From positions 1,488,001-1,552,000 of the forward strand of contig NZ_CP071793.1 of the NCBI RefSeq assembly GCF_017498545.1: a stretch of 64,000 nucleotides of DNA. Direction: 5' to 3'. The first letter of the stretch is position 1, and each line of letters begins with the position of its first letter. This document shows, in pieces, positions 36,741 through 46,165 of the stretch. A program made the position numbers and the translations under genes. The notes beneath the pieces are model-generated. The model did no database searches and was not told where the DNA came from. It worked only from the letters and a program-made list of their open reading frames with translations. This DNA is from Sulfidibacter corallicola. GTDB lineage: Bacteria > Acidobacteriota > Holophagae > Acanthopleuribacterales > Acanthopleuribacteraceae.

Positions 36741-38771
36741 TCAAGCGCCGCGGGCGTCGGGGTGATGGGTGTGTTCGAGGCGGAAATGGTTGGGTCGCCC
36801 GTCCACTTCGACCAACACGGCGCCCATCGCTTCGGCCTGGGACCGTTTCATCAGGCGGAAGGCGTCGCCGATTTTGACCGCCGTGGCGTGCCAGGGGGTC
36901 AACCAGCAGTCTTCCGCGTGGCCCAGCAGAATGCCGACCCGATCCGCGTGGGGGTGCTGGGGATAGATCGACAAGTGAATCGCGTGCGGGAAACACTCGC
37001 CCACCAGTCGGGTCCAGGCGTTCGATCGCACCATCAACTGGCAGGCGCGCTCGGCGCATTCCCGCCGGACGCCCGTGCGGTTTCGTTCGGGAAACATCGC
37101 CACCGTATCCTCGAAGAGCAGGCGATGGATCCCCTGGAACAGGGACCGATCCTGGTCCACCGAATGGGTGCGTGCCTTCAGGGTTTCCAGGGATTCGGCG
37201 TAGTGCACGGCCAAGTGGTCCCGCATTTCTTCGAAGCTCGATTCCTTGAACAGGTCCTCGTGGTGCAGCGTATTGAGCCGGTTCGTGCCCAGACGCGCGA
37301 TGAGATGGTCGATGCCGCGACGATAGGCCGAAACCTCTTCGTCATCGGCCATGACCAGGTCGGAGAATACCCGGCCGTCGGAGCAGATGGTGATCTGGGC
37401 GCCGGGCTCGTAAATTTTCCCGATGTGCTCGCAGACCCATTGCAGGCGACGCAGGGCCTGCTCCTCCGCCATATCCGGCAGCTTGCCCAGCACTTTGCTG
37501 GCGGTGTTGGGTGATTTGGCGGGAAAGGCGGGCAGGACGAAGTGAATCGGGTGGTTGTTCGCCACGAATTGCATGACCCTGTCCAGGTGGGGCGCCATGC
37601 AATCGGGACACATGTCGCGTCGGCAATGGTGGTGGCCGGGCAGCAAGCGGCGATGCGGGGTCAGAACCCGCAAGATCTGCTCGGCTTTGGTGCGAATGCC
37701 CGGATCCGGTGCCTGTCGGGGCGGGGTGAGGGTGGGGGCGATCACGCGCATGGCGTCCGGGGTGGCGAATTGACGGCGGATTCGGTCGAGTCGTCGGGCT
37801 TCCAGGCGAGCCACGTTCCGGTTGGATTGCTCGATGACCTGGTTGAGCGCGGTCAACAGGGTCTTGCGCCACAGACGACCGATGTCGCCGGTCAACGAGC
37901 GATAGGCCGCCAGATCCATCTCCAGCAGCCAACAGGGGCCCTCGGCCACGACCGACGCGTTGCGCGGCGTGCCCAACAACAGGCCCAACATGCCGAACAG
38001 GGCGCCGGTGCCCAGGGTGGTAACCGGGAAGGCCTTGTGGGATCCCACATTGCGCAGCAGCCGCAAACGCCCGTTGGCCAGGAGGAATACCGAGCGATGG
38101 GTGTCGCCCTCCAGGAACAACGTCTCGCCCTCCTGCAGGGTATGCGAACGCATGACTCTGGAAATGGCCTCTACCTGGCGGTCACCGGCTTCGGCCAGTG
38201 GGGGGAGCTGCCGCAACGCCAGCGGGGCCGCGTATGACGTGAAGAGGGCTTCGGCCTGGGGCGCCATGTCGCCGGGGCCCGCCGCCTGGGCGGATCGTTC
38301 CGGTTTGCCCTGGGCGCCTTCGGCCAGTCGCGCCACGCGTTTTCCCGACGCCACCGCACGGTGTGCCAGGACCGAAAGAATATCTTCCAAAAGGGCGTCA
38401 TGTGCCGTTTCGTGATGGGTCAGCAGGTGATCGAGCTGGGTCCTGTCGAACATCCGTACCGTCGCAGGCCCTTTGGCACGCAGCGTATTGGCGTAGGTCC
38501 CTCGGGTCAGGAAGGCCGAGCCCTCGGCCAGCAATTCCCCTTGACTGACGCGTTCGATCACCCGTCCGCAGACCGACCGCTCCAGCGTGCCTTCCGCCAG
38601 AAAACCCAACATGTCGGCGGGTCGGTTTTGATGCCAGAGCACCTCGTCGGAAGTGAGGGTGATTTCCCGCCAATCCCGGATCCGTTCCGACCAGGGCGCG
38701 GGCTCGGCTCGAGCGAAGGCCAGGGTGCTTGAAATCGCTTCTCTCAGACATTGTTGCGTTTCAGGTGTCAT
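36741..38771 (-). CDS. Fusion of two cyclic-nucleotide-binding domains with an isocyanide synthase (DIT1/PvcA) domain
   Basis: 676 residues. Residues about 35-145 and 190-320 are two CRP-like cyclic-nucleotide-binding folds (WHQNRPADMLGFLAEGTLE; EGETLFLEGDTHRSVFLLANG). The second keeps the TPRNASV arginine of a phosphate-binding cassette; the first has TYANT there and may not bind. Residues about 360-676 match the DIT1/PvcA isocyanide synthase family: FPAKSPNTASKVLGKLPDMA (416-435), YEPGAQITICSDGRVFSDL (454-472). These enzymes turn an amino-acid amine into an isonitrile using ribulose 5-phosphate. A cysteine/histidine cluster (HHHCRRDMCPDCM, 380-392) precedes the domain. GGGGAGA precedes the ATG at 38771. 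No PvcB-like oxygenase is adjacent. Confidence 0.85.
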   Translation of the reverse strand: MTPETQQCLREAISSTLAFARAEPAPWSERIRDWREITLTSDEVLWHQNRPADMLGFLAEGTLERSVCGRVIERVSQGELLAEGSAFLTRGTYANTLRAKGPATVRMFDRTQLDHLLTHHETAHDALLEDILSVLAHRAVASGKRVARLAEGAQGKPERSAQAAGPGDMAPQAEALFTSYAAPLALRQLPPLAEAGDRQVEAISRVMRSHTLQEGETLFLEGDTHRSVFLLANGRLRLLRNVGSHKAFPVTTLGTGALFGMLGLLLGTPRNASVVAEGPCWLLEMDLAAYRSLTGDIGRLWRKTLLTALNQVIEQSNRNVARLEARRLDRIRRQFATPDAMRVIAPTLTPPRQAPDPGIRTKAEQILRVLTPHRRLLPGHHHCRRDMCPDCMAPHLDRVMQFVANNHPIHFVLPAFPAKSPNTASKVLGKLPDMAEEQALRRLQWVCEHIGKIYEPGAQITICSDGRVFSDLVMADDEEVSAYRRGIDHLIARLGTNRLNTLHHEDLFKESSFEEMRDHLAVHYAESLETLKARTHSVDQDRSLFQGIHRLLFEDTVAMFPERNRTGVRRECAERACQLMVRSNAWTRLVGECFPHAIHLSIYPQHPHADRVGILLGHAEDCWLTPWHATAVKIGDAFRLMKRSQAEAMGAVLVEVDGRPNHFRLEHTHHPDARGA

Positions 38772-39040
38772 GTCTCCCCCTGCGATCGCGATTGGGTTCC
38801 TGGTTGGGGACCGTCCCCGGTGACACCTCGTGGGTGCGGGTGCATGCCGCGCGTTGCATCGCAATGGGCTTGGTGTGATGCGGGTGTGGGTTGGCGCGGC
38901 TAGGACGACGATCGGAATCCAGTGTGCCAAACCAATGTGGAGACATTTTGGAGATCCTCGAACTTTTTTGACGTTTGCATGTTTCTGGGGCCCAGGAGGG
39001 AGGTGATCCGAACCCTGCGATCCGGACCACCCGCATATCT

Positions 39041-41299
39041 TCAGTAGTGTTGCAGTCGATCCATCGCGATGCGTTCTTGGAACTTCACCGCGTCCGAATA
39101 TATTTTCTGGGCGTTCTTCAGCTCTTTCTTCACGTCCGGGATAAAGCTGTTCAGCAAGGCGGTCGCTTCCTCTTCACTGGTGACATCTTGGTTCCCGTTA
39201 TGGGCCTTGAGGTAGGGATCGTTGTTGATGTCGGTGAGGATATCCGTGTAATCGGCACCCATGCCCTTCTGTTTTTCCGCCTTGACTCTCGCCTCGAAAT
39301 AATTGGCCGTATCGAGTTGATCGTGCAAGAGTTCCATGGTGTTGCTGGCCGAGCTGATGGTTTTCTCCAACAGCGGGTTCATGGTTGCGTTGGTGGTGTC
39401 GTCGTAGGAACCGATGGAAGAAGCATCGTGACCCTTCAGGTGGAATGGCGGGCTGACGTCCATGGAGAAACTGCGGGAAAACCCGATCGGCGCGGTGTCG
39501 AGTGTCGCTTTTTTCGTGTTGGGTTGAATGTCGTACTCGCCCGTGCTGGCATCGTAGTTCACGACATGGGTGACACCGCCTTTTTGTTTGAACGGATCCT
39601 GCTTTTGAAAGCCGACGCTGCGCGGCATTTGACTCAACCCATCGTTCAGGGCGATCGAAGTCTTGGCACGACCTTTCGAGGCCACCAACTCGTCGACTCC
39701 TGCCGATACCACCTGAAGGTGGTCGATCCGTCCCTTGAGACTGGAGTTCGCAATTTGCTGATAGGCCTTGCTCGAATAATCCCGGCAAATGGCCACACCC
39801 AGTTTCAGCCCGGTCTTGGGCGCCTCGAACAGGAAGGAGTCACCGTCGACGTGCGCTTCCTGGGCTTTGAGTTTGACGTCTCTGAGATTGTTCTGCGGAT
39901 GGGCCTTGATAATGGAAGATTGAAATGATTCGTGACGGAACGCCGCATTCGCGACGGTGTTGAACTGGCTCCTGCTCGAGTAGGCGACCCGTTCATAGGC
40001 GGGACTGTCGATGTCGGAGGGATGGACCTTGCTGACGAAGTCCATCTTGCCGTCTTTGCCGCCTTCGACGATGATGGCCTTGTTGTCGAACGATTTGAAC
40101 ATCGAGCTGGAATCGCGGATCCTGAAAAAGTCCCGGTAGGCTCTTTTGCCGGTCGACATACTCTTGAGGTCCATGGTTCGGATACGGCTGTCGATACCGG
40201 TGCGCTCCTGGGAGTTCAACAGGTTGGGGTAGAAGTTCTTGCGGAAATCCTGCATCAACACGTTGGCTTCCACCGAAGATCCGGCGGCCTTGAAAAAGGC
40301 GGCCATTTTCTGGAGGGTCGCATCCTTGAGGGCGCGGTCGGCACTTTTGGACGAGTGGTAGGGCATCGTCAACGGTTTCATCAACGCCCTGGCTTCGGCG
40401 AACTGACCCTTGGCGACCAAATGGTTGAAGGTTGCGATTTGCTTGTCGTCGGGCCATTTCGAGTCGTGAATGGCGTGCAGTTCCTTCATGGCCGAGGCGT
40501 GCGCGTTCATGGTCTTGAGGCGTTGAGTGACGCTTTGCATCGCGCCTTTGCGATCGAAGCCGGCCTTCGAGATCTCATCCGGCGTCGAGTCCGGCGACAG
40601 TCCCGCGTGGCGCAACTCGTCGTTGAACATGTCGCCCGCCGTCGCGAGCAGGATGCGCGCTTTGGAGGGTTTCTTATACACTTCGTCGGCGGTGCTCGTG
40701 GCTTCCTGATAGGCGTTGCTCAAATCTTTGCCCAACTGTTCACCCAAAAATTGGACGTCGGTTTCGTCGAGCTGTTTGAGGCTTTCGGGACGTTGGGCCG
40801 TGACCATGGTGCCCAACACGAAAACGGCGTCTTCGAAGATCGGATTCGACGCGTATTCCTGAATTTTGGCCAGGGTATAGTCGTGGAGTTCCTGGTTGAA
40901 GGCCGTGCCGTATTCGCTCCAGAAAAACTCGGGCAGGGTATAGACCTTGGCGGTGCCGGGGCGGTTGTCCGAGACGTTGTCCAGGTGAATTTTGGTGTAG
41001 GCGTCGAATACGGCCCTGGCCTTGGTATCGATGGCGCCCTTGGAGTTGTGCAACTGCGGCTGTTTCGCGATATTGACCTGTAACTGAAGGATTTGTACTC
41101 GTTTGGCGTTGGCTTCCTTGGCCTTCGTCATGCTGACTTTTTTAGCGGGGGTGGTGGAGGCCACATGCCCGTCCTTGGTGACGTCGGGCAGGGATGAAGC
41201 GCGTGCGCGACTTTTTTTCAGGCCCAAGGGATTGGTGTGCCCGGTCTGGATCTGTTGTGTAGAATTCTGGCGATGAAGTCCATGCAATTTGACCGACAT
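39041..41299 (-). CDS. Large nitrilase-superfamily (carbon-nitrogen hydrolase) protein with internal insertion
   Basis: 752 residues. The core of a carbon-nitrogen hydrolase can be traced: strand VQILQLQVNI (68-77), YTLPEFFWSEYG with Glu124, strand DAVFVLGTMVTA, then after about 230 residues AIIVEGGKDGKMDFVSKVHP with Lys424, and GLKLGVAICRDY with Cys505. That is the Glu-Lys-Cys triad in order. The insert (about 170-400) is helical and unrecognised. The N-terminal 60 residues are Ser/Thr/Lys-rich and probably disordered. The C-terminal 200 residues are unassigned. No signal peptide is visible. AGGAGATATATT precedes the ATG. It lies 269 bases upstream of the isocyanide synthase gene on the same strand. 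Substrate unknown; an amidase or nitrile/isonitrile-related role is speculation. Confidence 0.75.
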   Translation of the reverse strand: MSVKLHGLHRQNSTQQIQTGHTNPLGLKKSRARASSLPDVTKDGHVASTTPAKKVSMTKAKEANAKRVQILQLQVNIAKQPQLHNSKGAIDTKARAVFDAYTKIHLDNVSDNRPGTAKVYTLPEFFWSEYGTAFNQELHDYTLAKIQEYASNPIFEDAVFVLGTMVTAQRPESLKQLDETDVQFLGEQLGKDLSNAYQEATSTADEVYKKPSKARILLATAGDMFNDELRHAGLSPDSTPDEISKAGFDRKGAMQSVTQRLKTMNAHASAMKELHAIHDSKWPDDKQIATFNHLVAKGQFAEARALMKPLTMPYHSSKSADRALKDATLQKMAAFFKAAGSSVEANVLMQDFRKNFYPNLLNSQERTGIDSRIRTMDLKSMSTGKRAYRDFFRIRDSSSMFKSFDNKAIIVEGGKDGKMDFVSKVHPSDIDSPAYERVAYSSRSQFNTVANAAFRHESFQSSIIKAHPQNNLRDVKLKAQEAHVDGDSFLFEAPKTGLKLGVAICRDYSSKAYQQIANSSLKGRIDHLQVVSAGVDELVASKGRAKTSIALNDGLSQMPRSVGFQKQDPFKQKGGVTHVVNYDASTGEYDIQPNTKKATLDTAPIGFSRSFSMDVSPPFHLKGHDASSIGSYDDTTNATMNPLLEKTISSASNTMELLHDQLDTANYFEARVKAEKQKGMGADYTDILTDINNDPYLKAHNGNQDVTSEEEATALLNSFIPDVKKELKNAQKIYSDAVKFQERIAMDRLQHY

Positions 41300-41689
41300 A
41301 ATATATCTCCTGCTTTTTTCCCAAGTAAATCCGATGGAAAGGAGGACATAGTTTCGCTAGCCCAGGCTGACATAGTGATGAACCATTTCACCATGGGATG
41401 CTGAAACCATAAAACGTCGTATGTGATAATTGGTCGAACGGTAGTATTCAAACATAGCGACAGGGGTGGGCACATGGGCATCCACCGGGTTGGCGAGGTG
41501 AAATCCTGGCGAACGTTTCCGATGGGTGGGCAGGGTCGCTTGTGGGGGATCGAGGCCCGTTCGGCCTGTGGTGATGTAGAGAATAAGTCTCAATCGTGGA
41601 GAGAAAATGGAGACGTTCTGAAAAAAGGAAAAAAAGTGGAGTGGCGAGGGAATAAACGATAACTCGTGGCGCACTGCCGCTTTTTCCGA

Positions 41690-42615
41690 ATGACTGTGAT
41701 TGCATTCGTGTGGATCTGCGTGATTCGTGGGCAAGTCATCTTCCCGTTGTTGTCCACTAAAACCACGAAAAGACACGAAAAACGGATCGCTGCAGGGTTG
41801 GTTCCTCCGCGCGGTGGATCGCGATTGGCCGATTTTTTTTGTCCACGAATCACACGGACTGACACGAATAGACAGGACCCATGGGCGCCACACGGCAGGT
41901 ACTCTGGGAAAGCCTGAACTTAAAATCAAAAGGTTCAAGCGCTTATGCCGATTTGGTTGTCATTTTGAATCATCTGGGCTTGTGTTCCGATCTGTGAAAC
42001 ATAACGCAGCCGGCCTCGAACGGAATGACGGTGATCGTATCCGTGTGGATCTGCGTGATTCGCGGGCAAGTCATCTTCCCGTTGTTGTCCACTAAAACCA
42101 CGAAAAGACACGAAAAACGGATCGCTGCAGGGTCGGTTCCTCCGCGCGGTGGATCGCGATTGACCTATATTTTTTGTCCTCGAATCACACGGACTGACAC
42201 GAATAGACAGGACCCCCCCACGGGCGCCGCACGGCAGGTACTCTGGGAAAGTCTGAACTTAACATCAAAAGGTTCAAGCGCTTATGCCGATTTGGTTGTC
42301 ATTTTGAATCATCTGGGCTTGTGTTCCGATCCGTGAAACATAACGCAGCCGGCCTCGAACGGAATGACGGTGATTGCATTCGTGTGGATCTGCGTGATTC
42401 GTGGGCAAGATATCAAATACCGCGTGTGACGCGTCGCCAGGCAGGAACCGAACCTGTCGGTCTTGTGAGCAAATTTCTCATTCTCAGATCTAACATACTG
42501 AAAAACAACGGAGTGTGCTCCTGAAACCCATCGCAGAAGCGACCGGATCACTGGGCAGGCCATGCTGGAAGTTTCCTTTTCGTGTTTTTTCGTGCTTTTA
42601 GTGGACAAAAAAGGG
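41690..42615. repeat. AT-rich repeat cluster, tandem 335-339-base units with inverted ends
   Basis: GTGGATCTGCG starts units at 41710, 42045 and 42384 (third truncated). Each full unit holds GTCCACTAAAACCACGAAAAG, split from a GATCGC-flanked tract, a CACGAATCACACGGACTGAC segment, and GTTCAAGCGCTTATGCC. At 42440-42560 a diverged copy of the 21.1-21.4 kb repeat follows (TCAGATCTAAC, AGAAGCGA). The cluster closes at 42575-42612 with the CACGAAAA/TAGTGGACA sequence inverted. No transposase or convincing gene is present between 41300 and 42700. Confidence 0.85.
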
Positions 42616-42646
42616 GATGCGCCGCGGTTTTGCCGCGACACATCCC
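42607..42646 (-). terminator. Rho-independent terminator downstream of the LPMO gene
   Basis: On the minus strand GGGATG-TGT-CGCGG pairs with CCGCG-GCG-CATCCC around a CAAAA loop, followed by C and six T residues. The stem is about 14 positions with a small internal mismatch. It lies about 65 bases after the stop codon. Confidence 0.75.
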
Positions 42647-42709
42647 TACTCGCCAGGATTGAGCTCGGAGGTCAGGGTCAGGAGTCGGATGACTCGTTCG
42701 AGGATCGGA

Positions 42710-44347
42710 TCAGAAGCAGTCGGAATCGCCGATGCGCTCCCAGACGGACGCCACACCGGGCTCCTCGCCTTGGACCCACCACTGGTTGCGCCAGATGGCG
42801 CCGTCGTGATGGACCTCGCTACCGGCGGGATAGGCGATCGCGGCGTTCCAGAACGTCGGCACATCGCTCAGCAGCGACCACACCTGGCTCTGCTGGCTGG
42901 GCTCTTCCGAATTGGTCCACCAGTTGGCGCGCCACACCAACTGGTTGTGGCTGACCACATCACCGGATTGGTAGACGCTGCCCGACTGCCATGCCGGGTG
43001 GTTGCCCGCATCGGGGTCGGTGGTATCGCAGCCACCGCCGGCGGCGGTGACCGTCACCTCGCTCGAGGCGAACACCGAGACCTCGCCGTCGCTCACTTCC
43101 ACGGTCAGGGTGAAGGTTTGGGTGGAAGGCACGGTGGGTGCCGTGGCCTCGAGGGTCGCGCTGCCGAGATCCACCGCCGTGAAATCGGACGGCAGCCGCC
43201 AGGCGTAGCTCAAGGGGTCGCCGTCCGCGTCGCTCGCCGCGGCGGTCAGGCTGAACGCGTCGCCGGAGGCCACCGCCACCGCGGCGGGCAGTTGCACGAC
43301 CGGCGGCGTGTTGGTGTTGGGCTTTTTCACATCGAGCTGGTAACTGTACTCGGCGTCGCGCACATATACCTTGTTGGCAAAGAGATCGCCGGCGTCGTAG
43401 ACCACCGCGTCGTCACGCAGCACGCCCACCCGCGCGGCGGTCTCGTTGTCGTTGACGGCGGTCGCCAGTTGGCGGGTCCACACGGCGAGGTCCGCGTTGT
43501 CCGCGGTGATGTCGAATACCGTGAAGACCTGCTCGGCGCCGCTGCCGTCGAAGATCCGGAACCACACCTCGTCGCCTGGCTCCGGAGCCACGTCCGGCGT
43601 CACGTAGGAACCGGCGCTGACCCAGGCCGGCGGGGTCACGTCGTCCACCAACCAAATGTCGCTGCAGTTGTAGAAGCCCTCGCCGGCGGGGTCGATCCGC
43701 TGCCAGCGGGTGTACAGGATGGCGCGGCCGCTGCGGTTGGTGGGAAGGCTGACCTGCATGATGTAGTACTTCTTGCCTTCGATGGTGACCAACTGCGCGT
43801 CCTCTACTTCATCCACCAAGTCCAGGTGGTCCCAGGTCAGGGTCTCGGTGGCGGGGTCGAAACCCGGCTTGGTGAGGAAGAACTGAAAATAGCTGGGATC
43901 GTGGGGGGTCGCCGCGTAATAACGGAACTCGAAACGCCCCTGGTCGTCCAGTTCGAGATACTGCACCTGCCAATCGGGATGGGGCACGTCCATGCCGGCC
44001 TTGGCACTGTCGCCGCCGGCGCACAGGGTGCCGTCGGGGACGGCGGCCTTGACCGCTTCCATGTTGCGGTAATCGGCCACCAATTTTGCAAACTCGATGG
44101 CTTGATAAAATTGGTAGGTGCCCGAAGTCAGGAAGGCGGCGCGGCAGGCCGCGTTGGGAATCGCCGAACCGTCGGGTGGCCACCAATAGCCGCCGTCGAG
44201 TTCGCAATAGGCCTGCCTAGCTCTGGGGAAGTCGGCATAGCCATGAGCCCAAAGGGGTTGTGAGAAACCAAGAACCGTGATGGCGATGCCTGAAAGAACG
44301 CAGAGATGACGTAGGGAAAAGCGTGGACACAGGGCGTGACCTTGCAT
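42710..44347 (-). CDS. AA10 lytic polysaccharide monooxygenase with chitin-binding modules
   Basis: 545 residues. The signal peptide is removed after Ala34, exposing His35 as N-terminus (AHGYADFPRARQ), as the copper histidine brace requires. The second brace histidine is His149 (AATPHDPSYFQFF) and the axial Phe225 (GEGFYNCSD) fits AA10. A middle domain (about 235-350) resembles the second domain of GbpA-like proteins. A PKD-like beta domain (about 355-435) and two CBM5/12-type chitin-binding modules (WQSGSVYQSGDVVSHN; YPAGSEVHHDGAIWRNQWW) follow. Oxidative cleavage of chitin or cellulose outside the cell is expected. GGAGG precedes the ATG at 44347, which is preferred over an upstream in-frame start. 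Confidence 0.92.
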   Translation of the reverse strand: MQGHALCPRFSLRHLCVLSGIAITVLGFSQPLWAHGYADFPRARQAYCELDGGYWWPPDGSAIPNAACRAAFLTSGTYQFYQAIEFAKLVADYRNMEAVKAAVPDGTLCAGGDSAKAGMDVPHPDWQVQYLELDDQGRFEFRYYAATPHDPSYFQFFLTKPGFDPATETLTWDHLDLVDEVEDAQLVTIEGKKYYIMQVSLPTNRSGRAILYTRWQRIDPAGEGFYNCSDIWLVDDVTPPAWVSAGSYVTPDVAPEPGDEVWFRIFDGSGAEQVFTVFDITADNADLAVWTRQLATAVNDNETAARVGVLRDDAVVYDAGDLFANKVYVRDAEYSYQLDVKKPNTNTPPVVQLPAAVAVASGDAFSLTAAASDADGDPLSYAWRLPSDFTAVDLGSATLEATAPTVPSTQTFTLTVEVSDGEVSVFASSEVTVTAAGGGCDTTDPDAGNHPAWQSGSVYQSGDVVSHNQLVWRANWWTNSEEPSQQSQVWSLLSDVPTFWNAAIAYPAGSEVHHDGAIWRNQWWVQGEEPGVASVWERIGDSDCF

Positions 44348-44985
44348 GAGGAACCTCCAGAAGTGATGGGGTCTTGGAAAACGGCGCAAGGCGATTCGAG
44401 GGAGAGGGAGTGATATTTGTCAAGTTATCGCTCAAAATAATCGTGAACCGTTTTCGCAGCGCTCTGAGGGGAGCGGGATTGAGAATGAGCACGGGAAGAG
44501 GACGCACCCGTGAAAAGGGCGCGGTGGTTCGGCGCCCCGCTGCCGAGCGGGCGGCCGAATCGAGGGAATGATGCAATACTTTGTGTTTGGTGTAGTTGAG
44601 AAACCCAGGAGGAAGCCCGAAGATCGCGAGCGATCCCTTCGTTCGGAGGGCGGGGGGTGCCGCTGGTGAGGCGACCGGATCGAGCGCGGGGCGAGCGCGT
44701 CCTGGAGAGGGTAGCCAAGAGGGTGGGGGAACGGGATGATAATTGTCACAAGTTTGTAAAGTTAAGTAACTAAACAAATCTAACTCAAAATATCGCCCAT
44801 GCAACCCTTTTTTTCGCCCAGTGCTCGCCGGCCCCGGTTTTCGGGCCTTTCGGCAGGGGGCGCGCCGTGCATCGGGTTCGATGTCGCTTCCCGGTTTTCC
44901 TCATTCGTGCAACGGGTTTGTAAAAGCGGAGGTGCGGCGGCCCAGTCGGTGGCCCGCCGACTCGCACTTTTGCAAACGAACCTGC
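44348..44985. other. Intergenic region upstream of the LPMO gene
   Basis: About 640 bases. The part next to the LPMO start is moderately AT-rich (GATATTTGTCAAGTTATCGC around 44413) and should contain its promoter. A second AT-rich patch lies at 44735-44790. No coding frame with family resemblance or RNA gene is recognised. Confidence 0.45.
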
Positions 44986-46165
44986 CTGCAGCGCCCGACC
45001 GCCGTGAAATTCGCCGAGCCCGGTAGGTTCAGCATGGGCGGTTGCCGGCCCGGCCGACACTTCGGAGCGGTCAAGGCTGCGAGGATACAGAACGCCAAAA
45101 AGCGAAGCTCCAACCAAAGCAGGGCTCGGGAATGTGCGACCAGCGGTCGCACCTACCTGGCACGACGCCTCATTTCGCCTTGTTTCTTTCTCGAAATCGA
45201 GCTGGGCGCCCGCCCCGTTCGTTCGGGGCTCCCTCGAAACAAGCCTGCCCGAAGTGCCAGAATGCCGAGAGATTCGTCGTGCCCGGTAGGTACATCCGCT
45301 GGATGTACTTTCTGAAGTGACTCATGATCAGAGTACCCGAATGCTTTGAGAGCCGGCACCGCAGTACGGTAGCCGGCCCGGCCGACACTTCGGAGCGGTC
45401 AAGGCTGCGAAAAAACGGAACGCCAAAAAGCGAAGCTCCAACCAAAGCAGGGCTCGGGAATGTGCGACCAGCGGTCGCACCTACCTGGCACGACGCCTCA
45501 TTTCGCCTTGTTCCTTTCTCGAAATCAAGCTGGGCGCCCGCCCCGTTTGTTCGGGGCTCTCTCGAAACAAGCCTGCCCGAAGTGCCCGAATGCCGAGAGA
45601 TTCGTCGTGCCCGGTAGGTACATCCGCTGGATGTACTTTCTGAAGTGACTCATGATCAGAGTACCCGAATGCTTTGAGAGCCGGCACCGCAGTACGGTAG
45701 CCGGCCCGGCCGACACTTCGGAGCGGTCAAGGCTGCGAAAAAACGGAACGCCAAAAAGCGAAGCTCCAACCAAAGCAGGGCTCGGGAATGTGCGACCAGC
45801 GGTCGCACCTACCTGGCACGACGCCCCATTTCGTCTTGTTTCTTTCTCGAAATCAAGCTGGGTATGCCCGCTGGTCCGGGGCTCTCTCGAAACAAGCCTG
45901 CCCGAAGTGCCCGAATGCCGAGAGATTCGTCGTGCCCGGTAGGTACATCCGCTGGATGTACTTTTCGAAGTGACTCATGATCAGAGTACCCGAATGCTTT
46001 GAGAGCCGGCACCGCAGTACGGTAGCCGGCCCGGCCGATACTTCGGAGCGGTCAAGGCTGCGAAAAAAGGGAACGCCAAAAAGCGAAGCTCCAACCAAAG
46101 CAGGGCTCGGGAATGTGCGACCAGCGGTCGCACCTACCTGGCACGACGCCTCATTTCGCCTTGTT
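44986..46165. repeat. REP-like palindrome array C (four tandem units)
   Basis: Inverted elements at 45134-45166, 45462-45494, 45790-45822 and 46115-46147 give periods of 328, 328 and 325 bases. Plus-oriented elements lie between them at 45276-45308, 45604-45636 and 45929-45961. Plus copies carry stem GTACATCC/GGATGTAC, a double compensatory change from GTTCATCC/GGATGAAC in array A; inverted copies keep GTGCGACC/GGTCGCAC. A degenerate element begins the array near 45020. All short frames inside are repeat by-products. Confidence 0.92.
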
